Source of the DNA: CAWBRT01 sp963791145
Lineage (GTDB): Bacteria > Acidobacteriota > Terriglobia > Terriglobales > Acidobacteriaceae
Reading direction: 5' to 3'
Assembly: GCA_963791145.1 (NCBI GenBank)
Contig: CAWBRT010000010.1
Coordinates: forward strand, 1 to 64,000
DNA length: 64,000 nucleotides
Shown in pieces: positions 39,430-49,251 of the stretch. Every line of letters starts with the position of its first letter. Position 1 is the stretch's first letter. The notes under the pieces are model-generated. The model was not told where the DNA came from. It worked only from the letters and a program-made list of their open reading frames with translations, and made no database searches. Made by a program: the position numbers and the translations under genes.

Positions 39430-40072
39430 CGTTATGACCTCGTTCGTCTACAGTTAAGCACGAACCTTGATGCAACCTAGGAGGCTCAAAGCACAGCCGA
39501 CCCAATTTTACGATTACAGACGAAGATTAGTACCGACAAACGCCCGTGTAGTTATCGAGGTGCCAACGGCCGGTTGGTCGGCAACCCGGAAGTATCGGTG
39601 GGTCGGCGTAACTGTTGAAAAATCGCCTTCTCACTTGTTTCCTCGGGTACCAGCGCGAACTACCCCGCCTCAGTTCCTCCTCGACCACCCCACCGGGCGG
39701 GGCCCAGGTATGCGCGTTCGGAAAATCCCCAGAGTTGGAACTGCGCCAACTCTGGGCCACCCCAAGCTGGAAGGATTTGAGCCGGGGCTGGTATGACGAC
39801 AGGGTCTTTCGACTTCGTTCGGCTTTCACCCCAGCAACGGCAAAGACGGCGGTGCTGGGGACCCGGCTCCACCGAACTCCGCTCATGATGACAGTGCAAG
39901 AGATCAGGATGACAGCGCGCAGAAGTTGTTGCGAATGTTGCAGCCCGTAGGTCGTTTCCGCTTAAGTTTCGGGGCCTTGAGCTGTTCCTCGAGTCGTCGG
40001 AAAGGCGATCCCGCAGGGCGCCTTCAGAGTGGTGCCTTATAATGGCAAGGTTGCCATATCCCTCTTACCCTG
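39430..40072. repeat. Gene-free region rich in hairpin-family repeats
   Basis: Contains the exact second copy of the CCCAGAGTTGG hairpin at 39728-39756 and another hairpin at 39829-39860 (CCCCAGCA...TGCTGGGG followed by ACCCGG). Flanking text GTATGACGACAGGGTCTTTC (39791-39810) and CTCATGATGAC (39883-39893) resembles the GTCATCC/GGATGAC repeat ends at 60804-60937. No gene seen. Confidence 0.6.
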
Positions 40073-42046
40073 ATGCCCTTGCCATTTAAAGCGATGGAGG
40101 AGCCGGCCACCGCCCGCCCCAGTCAAACAGCCAGCTCGGCTTCCCGAAACCGCTTTTATATTCTCCTGATCGTGGCCCTTTGGGCGGCAGTGTATGTCCC
40201 GGGACTGTTTTCGCCTCCCCTGCTGGACGATGCCGACTCCATTCACGCCGAAGCCGCCCGCGAGATGCTGATGCGGCATGACTGGGTCACGCTTTACATC
40301 AATGGGCTTCGTTACCTGGAAAAAGCTCCCCTGATGTATTGGGGAATGGAAATCAGCTACAAGCTGTTTGGCGTGTCTGACTGGTCGGCGCGGCTGCCGC
40401 TGGCGCTTGGGATGCTGGCAGTACTGCTGGCGACCTATGCGCTGGGCAAGCGCGAAATCAATCAGCGGGCCGGTTTCTATGCGGCCTTGGCGATGGGGCT
40501 ATCCATCGGACCTTATCTCTTCACCCGCATTCTCATCCCGGAGATTCTGGTGGGGCTCTGGCTTGTCCTGGGCTTCTACTTCTTTCTCGAGGCAGTACAC
40601 GAACCCGAGCCCTCGCGCTGGGCCTGCTGGGGACTGGCCGCAACCGCGGGGTTGAATGTGCTGACCAAGGGGCTCATCGGGATCGTTTTCCCGATCGCAA
40701 TCATCTTCACCTATCTCTGGATGACCGGACACCTGCGACGGCTGCGGAAGATGCGGCTTCTTTCCAGCTCGCTGGTATTCCTGGCAGTGGCGGCGCCGTG
40801 GCACATTTTCGCCGGCCTGCACAATCCGCCTGCCGGGGAATCCAAAGGGTTTTTCTGGTTCTACTTTGTCAATGAGCATTTCCTGCGCTATCTGAAAAAG
40901 CGCTTCCCGCTCGACTACGATACGGTTCCGTTCTGGTTGTTCTGGGTGATGATTGTGCTGTGGCTGGTGCCATGGAGCGGCTTCCTGTTCAAAGGGCTGG
41001 GCCTGGTCATCGATCCCCTGCGGCGGAAGATGCGCGGCCTCAAGTTCGGCGGGAAGCTCGCGCTGATGCTCGTCTGGCTGGCTCCGCCGCTGCGCAAGTG
41101 GGCTCCCTTCGAGCAGGCGGGATGGGCGGTTCGCGCCATTCACGCCGGCCTGACCCGCCGCGACCATGCACTGCTGCTGGGGACGATCTGGGCGCTGGTG
41201 ATTCTGATTTTCTTCAGCTTTTCCAGCCGGCAGGAGTACTACACCATTCCGGCGCTTCCCGGCTTGGCCCTGGTGATCGGCGCCTGGTTGTCCGATGAAA
41301 CCGTTAGATCCGCGGGGGAACTGCGCCGCGCCGGACGTCGAATTTCCGCGATCCTATTCTGGCTATCGATACCGGCGTTTCTGGCCGCCATGGTTGTCTT
41401 GTGGCACTCGCAGGCAGTTGCGCCGGGAACCGACCTGGCCGAGGTCCTGACGAAACATCCAGAGGCATACGACCTTTCCTTCGGACACATGCTCGACCTC
41501 ACGCCGCAGGCGTTTGGGTTGTTCCGCGTCCCGCTGGTTGTTTTTGCCGTAGCGTTGCTGCTGGGTACCGGGGCGAATTGGTTTTTGCGCCGGCGCGGCC
41601 GTCCGGTGGCCGGCAACCTGGCGCTGGCACTGATGACTCTGGTGCTGCTGCACTGCGCTCATCGCGGACTGGAAATCTTCAGCCCGATACTCACCTCCAA
41701 GCATCTGTCGGACGAGCTGACCCGGGTGTACCATCCCGGCGAAGTGATCGTGGTCAACGGTCCCTATGAGCAGGCATCGACACTGAACTTTTACGGGCAC
41801 TTTCAAATTCACGTTCTCAACACGCGGACGGAAGGCAATCTCTATTACGGGTCTCTCTTCCCCGATTCTCCTCCGGCGTTCGAGGATGACAGCTCTTTCG
41901 AGCGCTTATGGAAGAGCAAGAGACGCGTGTTCTTATGGACCGAAGAGGGCAAGCTGCCGAAAGTGGTCGCCAGCGGCCCTTACTTCGTGATCGCCAAGGG
42001 CGGGGGAAAGTACATCCTGAGCAGCAAGCCCGTGTCATCCGAATAG
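40073..42046 (+). CDS. GT39/ArnT-like membrane glycosyltransferase
   Basis: 657 residues with about twelve transmembrane helices. The first loop after helix 1 has LLDDADSIHAEAAREM, the acidic catalytic loop of lipid-phosphate-dependent GT-C enzymes; LEKAPLMYWGMEIS and FTRILIPEILVG follow as in ArnT-type proteins. Transfers a sugar from polyprenyl phosphate to a periplasmic acceptor, probably lipid A or a glycan. Convergent with a related gene at 42287. The start could be the ATG 21 nt downstream. Confidence 0.85.
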   Translation: MPLPFKAMEEPATARPSQTASSASRNRFYILLIVALWAAVYVPGLFSPPLLDDADSIHAEAAREMLMRHDWVTLYINGLRYLEKAPLMYWGMEISYKLFGVSDWSARLPLALGMLAVLLATYALGKREINQRAGFYAALAMGLSIGPYLFTRILIPEILVGLWLVLGFYFFLEAVHEPEPSRWACWGLAATAGLNVLTKGLIGIVFPIAIIFTYLWMTGHLRRLRKMRLLSSSLVFLAVAAPWHIFAGLHNPPAGESKGFFWFYFVNEHFLRYLKKRFPLDYDTVPFWLFWVMIVLWLVPWSGFLFKGLGLVIDPLRRKMRGLKFGGKLALMLVWLAPPLRKWAPFEQAGWAVRAIHAGLTRRDHALLLGTIWALVILIFFSFSSRQEYYTIPALPGLALVIGAWLSDETVRSAGELRRAGRRISAILFWLSIPAFLAAMVVLWHSQAVAPGTDLAEVLTKHPEAYDLSFGHMLDLTPQAFGLFRVPLVVFAVALLLGTGANWFLRRRGRPVAGNLALALMTLVLLHCAHRGLEIFSPILTSKHLSDELTRVYHPGEVIVVNGPYEQASTLNFYGHFQIHVLNTRTEGNLYYGSLFPDSPPAFEDDSSFERLWKSKRRVFLWTEEGKLPKVVASGPYFVIAKGGGKYILSSKPVSSE

Positions 42047-42286
42047 CCCCACTTTCCTTCGCTTGATGCGCACAATCAGCAAAGGGAACTGCCCCACTCA
42101 ACGAACAACGCGTTGAGTGGGCCGCGTTGAGTGGGCCACCGGCCATGCCCTTTCAAAGATCATTTTGGTGGCTCTGGACGGCGGGGCTCAAGGCACCCCA
42201 GCAAACCAAACACGGGTTCGCTGGGGACCCCGCAAAGCCCCGCCCCTTCAAAACATATTCATGCAACCAGCTCTAGACCCGTGTGC
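42047..42286. repeat. Intergenic gap with two hairpin-family copies
   Basis: CCCACTCAACG at 42093-42103, 7-nt loop and CGTTGAGTGGG at 42111-42121, followed by a duplicated half arm GTTGAGTGGGCCACC. A second hairpin at 42196-42226: CCCCAGC and GCTGGGG then ACCCCGC. It separates two convergent glycosyltransferase genes, where it might act as a bidirectional terminator. Confidence 0.65.
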
Positions 42287-44143
42287 CTAAATCGGGTGGT
42301 TGGTCAGCAGATAGTTTCCTGAGTTTTCGGCGACGACATGCAGGCCGGCTCTTCCTACGAGCTGTTCGAGGTGAGCGAGCTCGGTGCCGTAAGCGAGAAG
42401 GTAGTAGCGTTGCGGCTCGCTCCAGAGCCTGACGAATTCGCTGTCCCCGATGAACACTTGCGGCGCTCCGGGAGCATTGGAGCCGTATTCCAGATTGTTG
42501 AAGCGTCCATTGAGCAGCAGCGCCTGGCGATCCGTGTAGAAGAACACCGACGAGAATGCGTAGTAGGCGTTGGCTTCAATCAACTGCCCCGGCGGACTCT
42601 GCTCGAGCGCCCTGGCGAGCGGATAAGAACCGAGATAGCTGTCGAAGCGGATGAGCGCGATGCGGGCCGCCTGGAAGAAAATCACCATGCCGGCGGCAAG
42701 AACCAGGACAGCGCGCCGGAGATTGCTGCGGCTGGCGACCAATCCCGCGGCGCAAATCCCAAATGCCGCGGTGGCAAGGGCAAGCGGCAGTTTGAGGTAG
42801 GCGAAGGCGTTCAGGGTCAGGTCGGCCATGTGACCCATGGAGTACGTGTAAAGCTCAGGATTCTGCGTCAAGACCTGGGAGATTTCCCCGGTTGCAGGCA
42901 GGCGCCAGGACAACGCGAGCAGCGCCGTCAGGCCGCAGAACAGTATGGTCGCGATCCCGATGAGGATGCCGTTGGCAATCCGCAGCCACCGGCTGCCCGC
43001 AGTCAAAGCCGATGCGATCAGCAGGGCCAGCGCCGGGTACATCGGCATCGAGTAGTACTCCTGCGTGGTCGAGAAGGTAAAAAACAGTATGACCACCCCG
43101 AACCAGCACAGCGCCATCAGGCGAACGCGTCCGGCGCGCGAAGCCGGCCGGAACGACAAGCCCGCGACTCCGGGCAGATACGCCGACCAGGGAAACAGCC
43201 ACAGCAGCGTGAAAAGCCAGAACAGGTAACGTGGAACGGTGTTGTAGTCACGCGGATAGCGCAGGTTCAGGAAGCGCAACAGATGTTCGTTGAAGAAATA
43301 GAACCAGAAGAAGCCGCGGTATTCGCCCGGTCCGCTGTGCAAGGAGAAAGCGAAATAGGGGGGATTGGCCAACGTAGCCAGCACGTGCCACGGGACGGCA
43401 ATGAGTAAGGCGACAATGGCAACTATCCCGACATGGAGCTTGCGCCAAGCGGCGATAGAAAAGATCTGACCGGTTACCACCATGTAAGCGAGTCCTGCGG
43501 CCAGTGGGAAGACAACGGCTATGAGCCCCTTCAGCAGCAGTCCAGCCCCCAGACAAGCACCCAGGGCGAGCGACCATCGCCGCGGATGGGCAGTTTCGCT
43601 TTCGGGCTCCAGCAGGTAAAGCCATGACCAGATGGCGCCAGCGATGACGAGCGTAAGCATCGCGTCGGGAATAAGGATGCGCGTGAACAGGAACATCCCT
43701 ATACACGTGGCAACGATGAGCCCGGCGTAGAGGCCGGTTTCCTCGTCAAAGGCCCACCTGGCGAAGCGATAAGTGACGAAGCACAGCAGCACAACGAAGA
43801 GAGCCAGGGGCAGGCGGGCTGCCCAGTCGTGCACGCCGAAGATGCGGTACGAGGTCGCCATTGTCCAGTAAACCAGCGGCGACTTCTCCAGGTATGGGAC
43901 ACCGTTGAGGCGGGCCGTAACCCAGTCTCCGGACTGGAGCATGTTGCGAGCTATTTGCGCCTGGACCGCGTCGACGTCGTCCATCAGATGCGGCGGGCTG
44001 AGGGCGCCCAGGAGAAAAACCAGGCAGGCGGCGATTACAACGACGGAACCTCTTGGAGCGTTGCGGAACGGAGTGATCCAGCCTCGGCGGGCAGGCCGAT
44101 GCCCCACTCTCGCATCCAGATGAACAGGACCAGAAGCCCCCAT
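42287..44143 (-). CDS. GT39/ArnT-like membrane glycosyltransferase, second copy
   Basis: Up to 618 residues and about twelve helices. MDDVDAVQAQIARNML is the acidic first loop; LEKSPLVYWTMATS and FTRILIPDAMLT match the upstream paralogue at 40073 (same motifs, clearly diverged). The listed start overlaps the asparagine synthase end by 109 nt, so the true start may lie up to about 35 codons further in. Probably works with asparagine synthase and the GT21 gene in envelope glycan or glycolipid synthesis (inference). Confidence 0.85.
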   Translation of the reverse strand: MGASGPVHLDARVGHRPARRGWITPFRNAPRGSVVVIAACLVFLLGALSPPHLMDDVDAVQAQIARNMLQSGDWVTARLNGVPYLEKSPLVYWTMATSYRIFGVHDWAARLPLALFVVLLCFVTYRFARWAFDEETGLYAGLIVATCIGMFLFTRILIPDAMLTLVIAGAIWSWLYLLEPESETAHPRRWSLALGACLGAGLLLKGLIAVVFPLAAGLAYMVVTGQIFSIAAWRKLHVGIVAIVALLIAVPWHVLATLANPPYFAFSLHSGPGEYRGFFWFYFFNEHLLRFLNLRYPRDYNTVPRYLFWLFTLLWLFPWSAYLPGVAGLSFRPASRAGRVRLMALCWFGVVILFFTFSTTQEYYSMPMYPALALLIASALTAGSRWLRIANGILIGIATILFCGLTALLALSWRLPATGEISQVLTQNPELYTYSMGHMADLTLNAFAYLKLPLALATAAFGICAAGLVASRSNLRRAVLVLAAGMVIFFQAARIALIRFDSYLGSYPLARALEQSPPGQLIEANAYYAFSSVFFYTDRQALLLNGRFNNLEYGSNAPGAPQVFIGDSEFVRLWSEPQRYYLLAYGTELAHLEQLVGRAGLHVVAENSGNYLLTNHPI

Positions 44144-45948
44144 AGGTGATATCCGTAATTCGCTTTCCTGTCCAGATGATCGGCGAGCAAACGCTCGACC
44201 ACCGGCCAGCGGAAAAGATTGGTCTGCCTGACTGCCTCTTCCGTGATTGTATCCAGCAACAGGGGGCGAAGCACACCCCTAAACCAGTCGTGGACAGGAA
44301 TGTCGAAGCCGATCTTGGGGCGTCGTAAGACCGAGGGCGGCAACTTGTTCTGCATGAGCCGGCGCAGGACGTATTTCGAAGTGGAGCCGCGAAGCTTGAA
44401 GTTGTCAGGCAAAGAAGCGGCAAAGTCCACAATACGGGGGTCCAGGAACGGCGGCCGGACCTCGAGCGAATGCGCCATGCTCATGCGGTCGACCTTGTAC
44501 AGGATGTCGTCGGGCAGGTAGTAACGCTGGTCGAAGTCGAGATAGCGCTGCAGCCCATCGCCGGAAGGCATGGAGCACAGGACTCGGGACATCGGGCCTT
44601 CATCCGCGAAGCGGAAGAGACGCCGCTTCTCCGCTTCCGAGAAGGTGCCGTTCCAGAAAACGTGCGCCGCCTCGGGCGACAGCAGAGAGCCCTGCAGGAA
44701 GCGCTTCAGCTTGTATTCGAAGCTGATCTTGTCGTCGGAGACGGGCAGGAGCGAGGCGCAGGCCAAAGCCGCCTTTCGCAAAGGAGCGGGCACCTTGCGA
44801 GCGATATTGCAGTAGCAATCGGCCTGGTGCGTCAGATAACCGGCGAACAACTCATCGGCGCCTTCGCCCCCCAGTACGACGGTCACATCCTGGCGGGTTC
44901 GCTCGGCGAGGAACCAGGCCGGAAGTGCGCCAGCATCGGCACTGGGCTCGTCGGAGTAGTAGGCAATGCGCTCGATCACCCCGGCGAGATCACACTTTTC
45001 GTTCAGGTCCAATTCGGTGTGAATCGTGCCATAGTGGCTGCTGACCTCCTTGATGTATCTGCTTTCATCGAAGGAGCGCCCGTGAAAGGTCATCGAGAAG
45101 GTGCGCAACGGCTCCGATTGGGATTCCGCCGCGTAGTGCAGGATGGTGGAGGAGTCGAGCCCGCCGCTGAGCCAAATGCCGACCGGCACGTCGGAAACAA
45201 GTTGCTCGGCGACCGCTTGCTTGAGCAATACGTCGAGTTGGTCGCAGGCGTCCTCGATACGACGCGGAGCCTGTACGGCCGCCGCCGGCGGCAGATAAGA
45301 ACGTACCGAGCATTCGCCCGCCCGCCACTCCAGCATGTGCGCCGGCATGAGTTTCAGGATGCCTTCGACCAGAGTGAGAGGTCCGGGGACATAATTGAGG
45401 CCGAGAAAACAGTTGAGACCGTCGAGGGAGATGCGCCGAGGGACATCCGGATGCGCGAGGATGCACTTCAGCTCGGAGCCGAAGTAGATTTCGCGTCCGT
45501 GGAGATAATAGTAGAGAGGCTTTATGCCCATCCGGTCACGCGCCAGCACCAGCCGGCGTTCCGATTCCACCCAGACGGCGACGGCGAACATGCCACGCAA
45601 GCGGGAAAAGCACGCGGTATCCCAGCGCAGGAAGGCCTTCAGCACGACCTCAGTGTCGCAGTTACTCTTGACGCTGACGCCCTCGCGCTCGAGCTCAGCG
45701 CGAATCTCCTGGTAGTTGAAGATCTCGCCATTGAAAACGACCACCACGTCGCGGTCGGGGCTGAAGACCGGCTGGTCGCCCCCCTCCAGGTCGAGGATGC
45801 GCAGGCGGGCGGCGCCCAGGGATATGCAGTCGGAGGTATACACCCCCTGGCAATCAGGCCCCCGGTGGGAGAGCGAGTCGAGCGCTGCCTCCAGCATTCC
45901 CGGCGGCAGTTGCTTCAGCAGGCGTGAGTAACCGAGAATTCCGCACAT
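44035..45948 (-). CDS. asnB: Asparagine synthase (glutamine-hydrolysing)
   Basis: 637 residues. MCGILGYS gives the N-terminal nucleophile Cys2 after Met removal; glutaminase motifs SHRGPDCQG and VFNGEIFNY; synthetase P-loop SGGLDSSTIL. Exosortase- and polysaccharide-linked asnB paralogues share this layout, so it may amidate a cell-surface glycan rather than free Asp. Stop overlaps the GT39 gene. The 372-nt gap to the next gene (45949-46320) has no gene. Confidence 0.92.
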   Translation of the reverse strand: MCGILGYSRLLKQLPPGMLEAALDSLSHRGPDCQGVYTSDCISLGAARLRILDLEGGDQPVFSPDRDVVVVFNGEIFNYQEIRAELEREGVSVKSNCDTEVVLKAFLRWDTACFSRLRGMFAVAVWVESERRLVLARDRMGIKPLYYYLHGREIYFGSELKCILAHPDVPRRISLDGLNCFLGLNYVPGPLTLVEGILKLMPAHMLEWRAGECSVRSYLPPAAAVQAPRRIEDACDQLDVLLKQAVAEQLVSDVPVGIWLSGGLDSSTILHYAAESQSEPLRTFSMTFHGRSFDESRYIKEVSSHYGTIHTELDLNEKCDLAGVIERIAYYSDEPSADAGALPAWFLAERTRQDVTVVLGGEGADELFAGYLTHQADCYCNIARKVPAPLRKAALACASLLPVSDDKISFEYKLKRFLQGSLLSPEAAHVFWNGTFSEAEKRRLFRFADEGPMSRVLCSMPSGDGLQRYLDFDQRYYLPDDILYKVDRMSMAHSLEVRPPFLDPRIVDFAASLPDNFKLRGSTSKYVLRRLMQNKLPPSVLRRPKIGFDIPVHDWFRGVLRPLLLDTITEEAVRQTNLFRWPVVERLLADHLDRKANYGYHLWGLLVLFIWMREWGIGLPAEAGSLRSATLQEVPSL

Positions 45949-46320
45949 AATGGGCCGGTACCTTGGGCAACAACTTCGGTATCATAGCGACCTAATAAAC
46001 GGATAAGGCGCATTAGCAGCATAGGATAACATGGGGCAAACGCGTCTCTGCCGCCAGTCCCCAAAGTCTCTCCCAAAACTCCGGCCACCCACAACGGCTA
46101 CAGAACAAGCGACTCACGCTCCAACACTCGATCGTTGTGCCCCTTTTCCAGATGGTCGATAAACGAGATAGGCACGGTTGTGCTAGATATTCCTCTCTCG
46201 CATAATCCCGGAAAACAAACGCCGAAATCATTCGGGCTCTCCAGAGCAAGAAAAAACTTTGTTTTCAAGCAGCTATTTACTCCAGGCGGTACAAAGCCAT
46301 ACACTCGAAGAGGCCTACAT

Positions 46321-47601
46321 ATGGTGTCACTGACACAAGGATTTTTACTGCTTTGCGCGGCGGCCGGACTTGCCTGTTGTACGGTTTTCCTGATCCTGGT
46401 CATTCTGGCGGCCCGGCGTTTTCGCCGGCGCCAGGAGAACGGCAGCACGGGCATCGGCGATCTCCAGCCGGTTTCCCTGCTCAAGCCCCTCTGCGGCATG
46501 GAGCCCGACCTGGAGCTCCATCTGGAGAGCTTTTTCACCCAGAGCTATCCCGCCTTTGAGATCGTCTTCGGCACCCGCAATGCCCAGGATCCGGCCCTGG
46601 CCGTGGTGCGCACCCTGCAGGAGCGCTATCCCCAGGTGCCGGTGAAGTTTGCCTTTTCCGGCGAACCCCACCGTGCCAATGCCAAGGTGTGCTCGCTGGA
46701 GAAGATGGTGGCTGCGGCCAGCTTCGACTACCTGGTGATCAGCGACAGCGACGTGCGCGTCAGCCCGGACTACGTGCGCCAGGTGGTTCGTCCCCTGGCC
46801 GATCAGCGCGTCGGACTGGTGACCTGCCTGTACCGCGGAGCGCCGACCGTGGGCCTGTGGTCGCGCCTGGAAGCCCTCGGCATGTCGGTGGAGATGACCT
46901 CCGGGGTGATCGTGGCGGAGATGCTGGAAGGGATGCGCTTCGCCCTGGGACCGACGATGGCCCTGCGCCGCGAGGTGCTGCAGGCGGTGGGCGGCATCGG
47001 CCAGCTGGCCAGCTACTGCTCGGACGACTACGTGCTGGGCAAAAAGATCTTCGAATCGGGACGCCTGGTGGTGCTCTCCTCCCATGTCATCGACCACGTG
47101 GCGCTGAGCCGCAGCCTGAAGGGCTCGATTATCCACCAGGTGCGCTGGATGAAGAGCACGCGCTTTTCCCGTCCCAAAGGCCACGTAGGCACGGGGCTGA
47201 CCTTCGCCATGCCGTTTGGGCTGCTGGGACTTTACGCCGGCCACGCTTCGCGGCATGAGATTCTCGGACTCTCGCTGCTGGCCCTGGCGGTGCTGAACCG
47301 GGTGATCCTGGCGATCACGGCGGGCTGGTGGGTGGTGCGCGATCGCCTCTCGCTGCGGGACTGCTGGCTGTACCCGCTGCGCGATCTGATGGGCTTTTGC
47401 TTCTGGGTTGCCAGTTTCCTGGGGACGACCATCGTCTGGCGCGAACGCCGCTACCGGCTACTGCCCGGCGGAACCATGGAGCTTCTGCCTTCGGCTGTCC
47501 CCGGCCAAGCTCCCGAACCGGTCCCCGCCGTCGATACCCACGCTATGGCCAGGCCGCAGAGCGCCACGAGCGTGAGTTCAGTCTCATCCGCAGGCAGCTA
47601 G
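46321..47601 (+). CDS. GT21 ceramide-glucosyltransferase-like protein (HpnI-like)
   Basis: 426 residues. Two N-terminal hydrophobic segments, then the GT21 core: SLLKPLCGMEPDLE, ISDSDVRV (D2), YCSDDYVLGKKI (D3) and QVRWMKSTRFSRP (QxxRW-type). HpnI proteins use this fold in adding N-acetylglucosamine to bacteriohopanetetrol. No other hpn gene is in the window, so the hopanoid role is inferred. The C-terminus is a Ser/Pro tail. 47602-47804 holds a GTCATCC-type dispersed repeat remnant and no gene. Confidence 0.8.
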   Translation: MVSLTQGFLLLCAAAGLACCTVFLILVILAARRFRRRQENGSTGIGDLQPVSLLKPLCGMEPDLELHLESFFTQSYPAFEIVFGTRNAQDPALAVVRTLQERYPQVPVKFAFSGEPHRANAKVCSLEKMVAAASFDYLVISDSDVRVSPDYVRQVVRPLADQRVGLVTCLYRGAPTVGLWSRLEALGMSVEMTSGVIVAEMLEGMRFALGPTMALRREVLQAVGGIGQLASYCSDDYVLGKKIFESGRLVVLSSHVIDHVALSRSLKGSIIHQVRWMKSTRFSRPKGHVGTGLTFAMPFGLLGLYAGHASRHEILGLSLLALAVLNRVILAITAGWWVVRDRLSLRDCWLYPLRDLMGFCFWVASFLGTTIVWRERRYRLLPGGTMELLPSAVPGQAPEPVPAVDTHAMARPQSATSVSSVSSAGS

Positions 47602-47881
47602 GGACCTGCCGGCAAGCTAAAGCAGAAATAGAGTAGGTGTATCCCCATCGGAGGATCGTTCTCCCGACCGAAGCAAAGCGGAGGGATCTTGCGCTTGTTG
47701 ACAAAACACAAGATTCCTCGACTCGCGCCAGACCACCCCATCAAACGCAACTTCGGCCCCGCTTGGCGGGGCTGGGAACCCCGTGTTGGCGCTCGCTTGA
47801 TCTCATAACGACGTTGGCTCCGCTGGCCAGAGTACGATGGTTAGCGGCGAAGCAAACCTGGACTCGGGGACGGAGCCAACG

Positions 47882-48919
47882 ATGTTGATTATAGGCTGTG
47901 ATTTCCATGCTGGGTTTCAGGTTTTGTCGATCTTTGACAACCGAAGTGACGAAGTAAGCGAGAAGAGGTTGGCGCATCCAGCCGAAGCCATAGAGTTTTA
48001 CCGAGGCTTAACCGATCCTGCCCGGGTCGGGATTGAAGCTGGGGCGCCCTGCCAGTGGTTTCGGCGGTTGCTGGCCGAGAGCGGGCACGATCTGTGGGTG
48101 GGCGATGCGGCCAAGATACGTGCGGCGGAGACGCGCAAGCAGAAGACGGATCGGCGGGATGCCGAGCTGTTGATGCGGCTGATGGTGGAGGAGCGGTTTC
48201 CGCGGATCTGGGTGCCGAGCGAAGAAGAGCGGGATGTGCGGCAGTTGCTGATGGACCGGCATCACCGTCTGAAGGCGCGGACGGCGGCCAAGAACCAGTT
48301 GCAGTCTCTGGCTATGAACCAGGGGGTTCAGAAGGGCAAGCGGCTGTGGACGATGGCGGGACGCCAGTTGTTGGCCGATCTGGAGATGATGCCGCACGCA
48401 GCCCGTCGTCGCGATCAGTTGTTGCAGTGGGTAGGATTACTGGATCAGCAGATCGCAGAGCTGGATGTTTTGATTGCGGCGGAGGCGAAAAGGCGTCCTG
48501 CCAGCCTGCTGCTGATGACTCATCCTGGCATTGGGGTACAGACGGCGCTGGCGGCGGTGCTTACCTTGGGTGATGTAACCCGCTTTGCCCATGCCCGCAA
48601 GGTCCCCAGCTATCTCGGCCTGGTACCGAGCGAGTACAGCTCGGGCGGCAAGCAGCGGCTGGGACACATCAGCAAACAGGGATCGGCGTTGATGCGGTTT
48701 CTGTTGGTCGAGGCCGGGCAAACGGCAGTGCGCTTCGATGAGGAGTTAAAGCGCGCCTACCAACGCCTGTGGGTGCGTAAGGGCAATCGCGCGGTGGCCA
48801 AAGTGATGGTGGCCCGCCGCTTGGCCGTGAGGTTGTACTGGATGCTCCGCAACCAGTGGACGTACGCGGAGCTGGTTCGTCATGTGGGTGAGCCCGAGTC
48901 ATTCCGTGGCAAGCAGTAA
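47882..48919 (+). CDS. IS110-family transposase
   Basis: 345 residues, ATG 47882. RuvC-like DEDD domain starts IIGCDFHAGFQVL, with KTDRRDAELL further on; the C-terminal Tnp2 domain has LMTHPGIGVQTALAAV, then FAHARKVPSYLGLVPSEYSS and the catalytic Ser region QGSALMRFLLVEAG. Intact. GTTGGCTCCG at 47813-47822 and CGGAGCCAAC at 47871-47880 form a stem just before the start. Confidence 0.93.
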   Translation: MLIIGCDFHAGFQVLSIFDNRSDEVSEKRLAHPAEAIEFYRGLTDPARVGIEAGAPCQWFRRLLAESGHDLWVGDAAKIRAAETRKQKTDRRDAELLMRLMVEERFPRIWVPSEEERDVRQLLMDRHHRLKARTAAKNQLQSLAMNQGVQKGKRLWTMAGRQLLADLEMMPHAARRRDQLLQWVGLLDQQIAELDVLIAAEAKRRPASLLLMTHPGIGVQTALAAVLTLGDVTRFAHARKVPSYLGLVPSEYSSGGKQRLGHISKQGSALMRFLLVEAGQTAVRFDEELKRAYQRLWVRKGNRAVAKVMVARRLAVRLYWMLRNQWTYAELVRHVGEPESFRGKQ

Positions 48920-49152
48920 CTGAGCCGGTCGCTTGTGTGGGCAGCCCGCCTCCCTTGAGAGCAGGGGAGTTCGAAGAAGAGAATCTTGGTCCCGCACTGC
49001 GGGACCGAATAGATGGTTGGTGGAACCAGTTCCACCGCAGATTCTACCAACGAGCCTGGTTATGCTTCGCAGAAAAGCAACAACAAAAGCAACAACGCTG
49101 GGGAAAGGAAAAAGGCACCGCCCCGCAATGGGAGTCGTGTGCCTTGACAATC
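48920..49152 (+). ncRNA. Candidate bridge-RNA region of the IS110 element
   Basis: Non-coding 3' end of an IS1111-type element. It can form two obvious stems: GGTCCCGCACTGCGGGACC (48989-49007) and TTGGTGGAA...TTCCACC...TACCAACG (49018-49052), with internal loops where target- and donor-binding guides would sit. The assignment comes from the known biology of the family; no experimental or covariation support. Confidence 0.4.
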
Positions 49153-49251
49153 CCAACGTCGTTATAGACGGGATGACGCTCTTCAGGAGACAATCCGACG
49201 AATCGTTGGCAAACGCGGCTGGCCAGGAAGCGGAGAACCGGAAATCACCCT

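Larger units (their letters stand above)
47805..49165 (+). mobile_element. IS110-family (IS1111-type) insertion sequence
   Basis: Transposase with long non-coding flanks and subterminal inverted repeats ATAACGACGTTGG (47805-47817) and CCAACGTCGTTAT (49153-49165), the IS1111-group layout. True tips lie a few bases outside. The 3' non-coding part (48920-49152, 233 nt) is the expected site of a bridge RNA. Confidence 0.8.
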
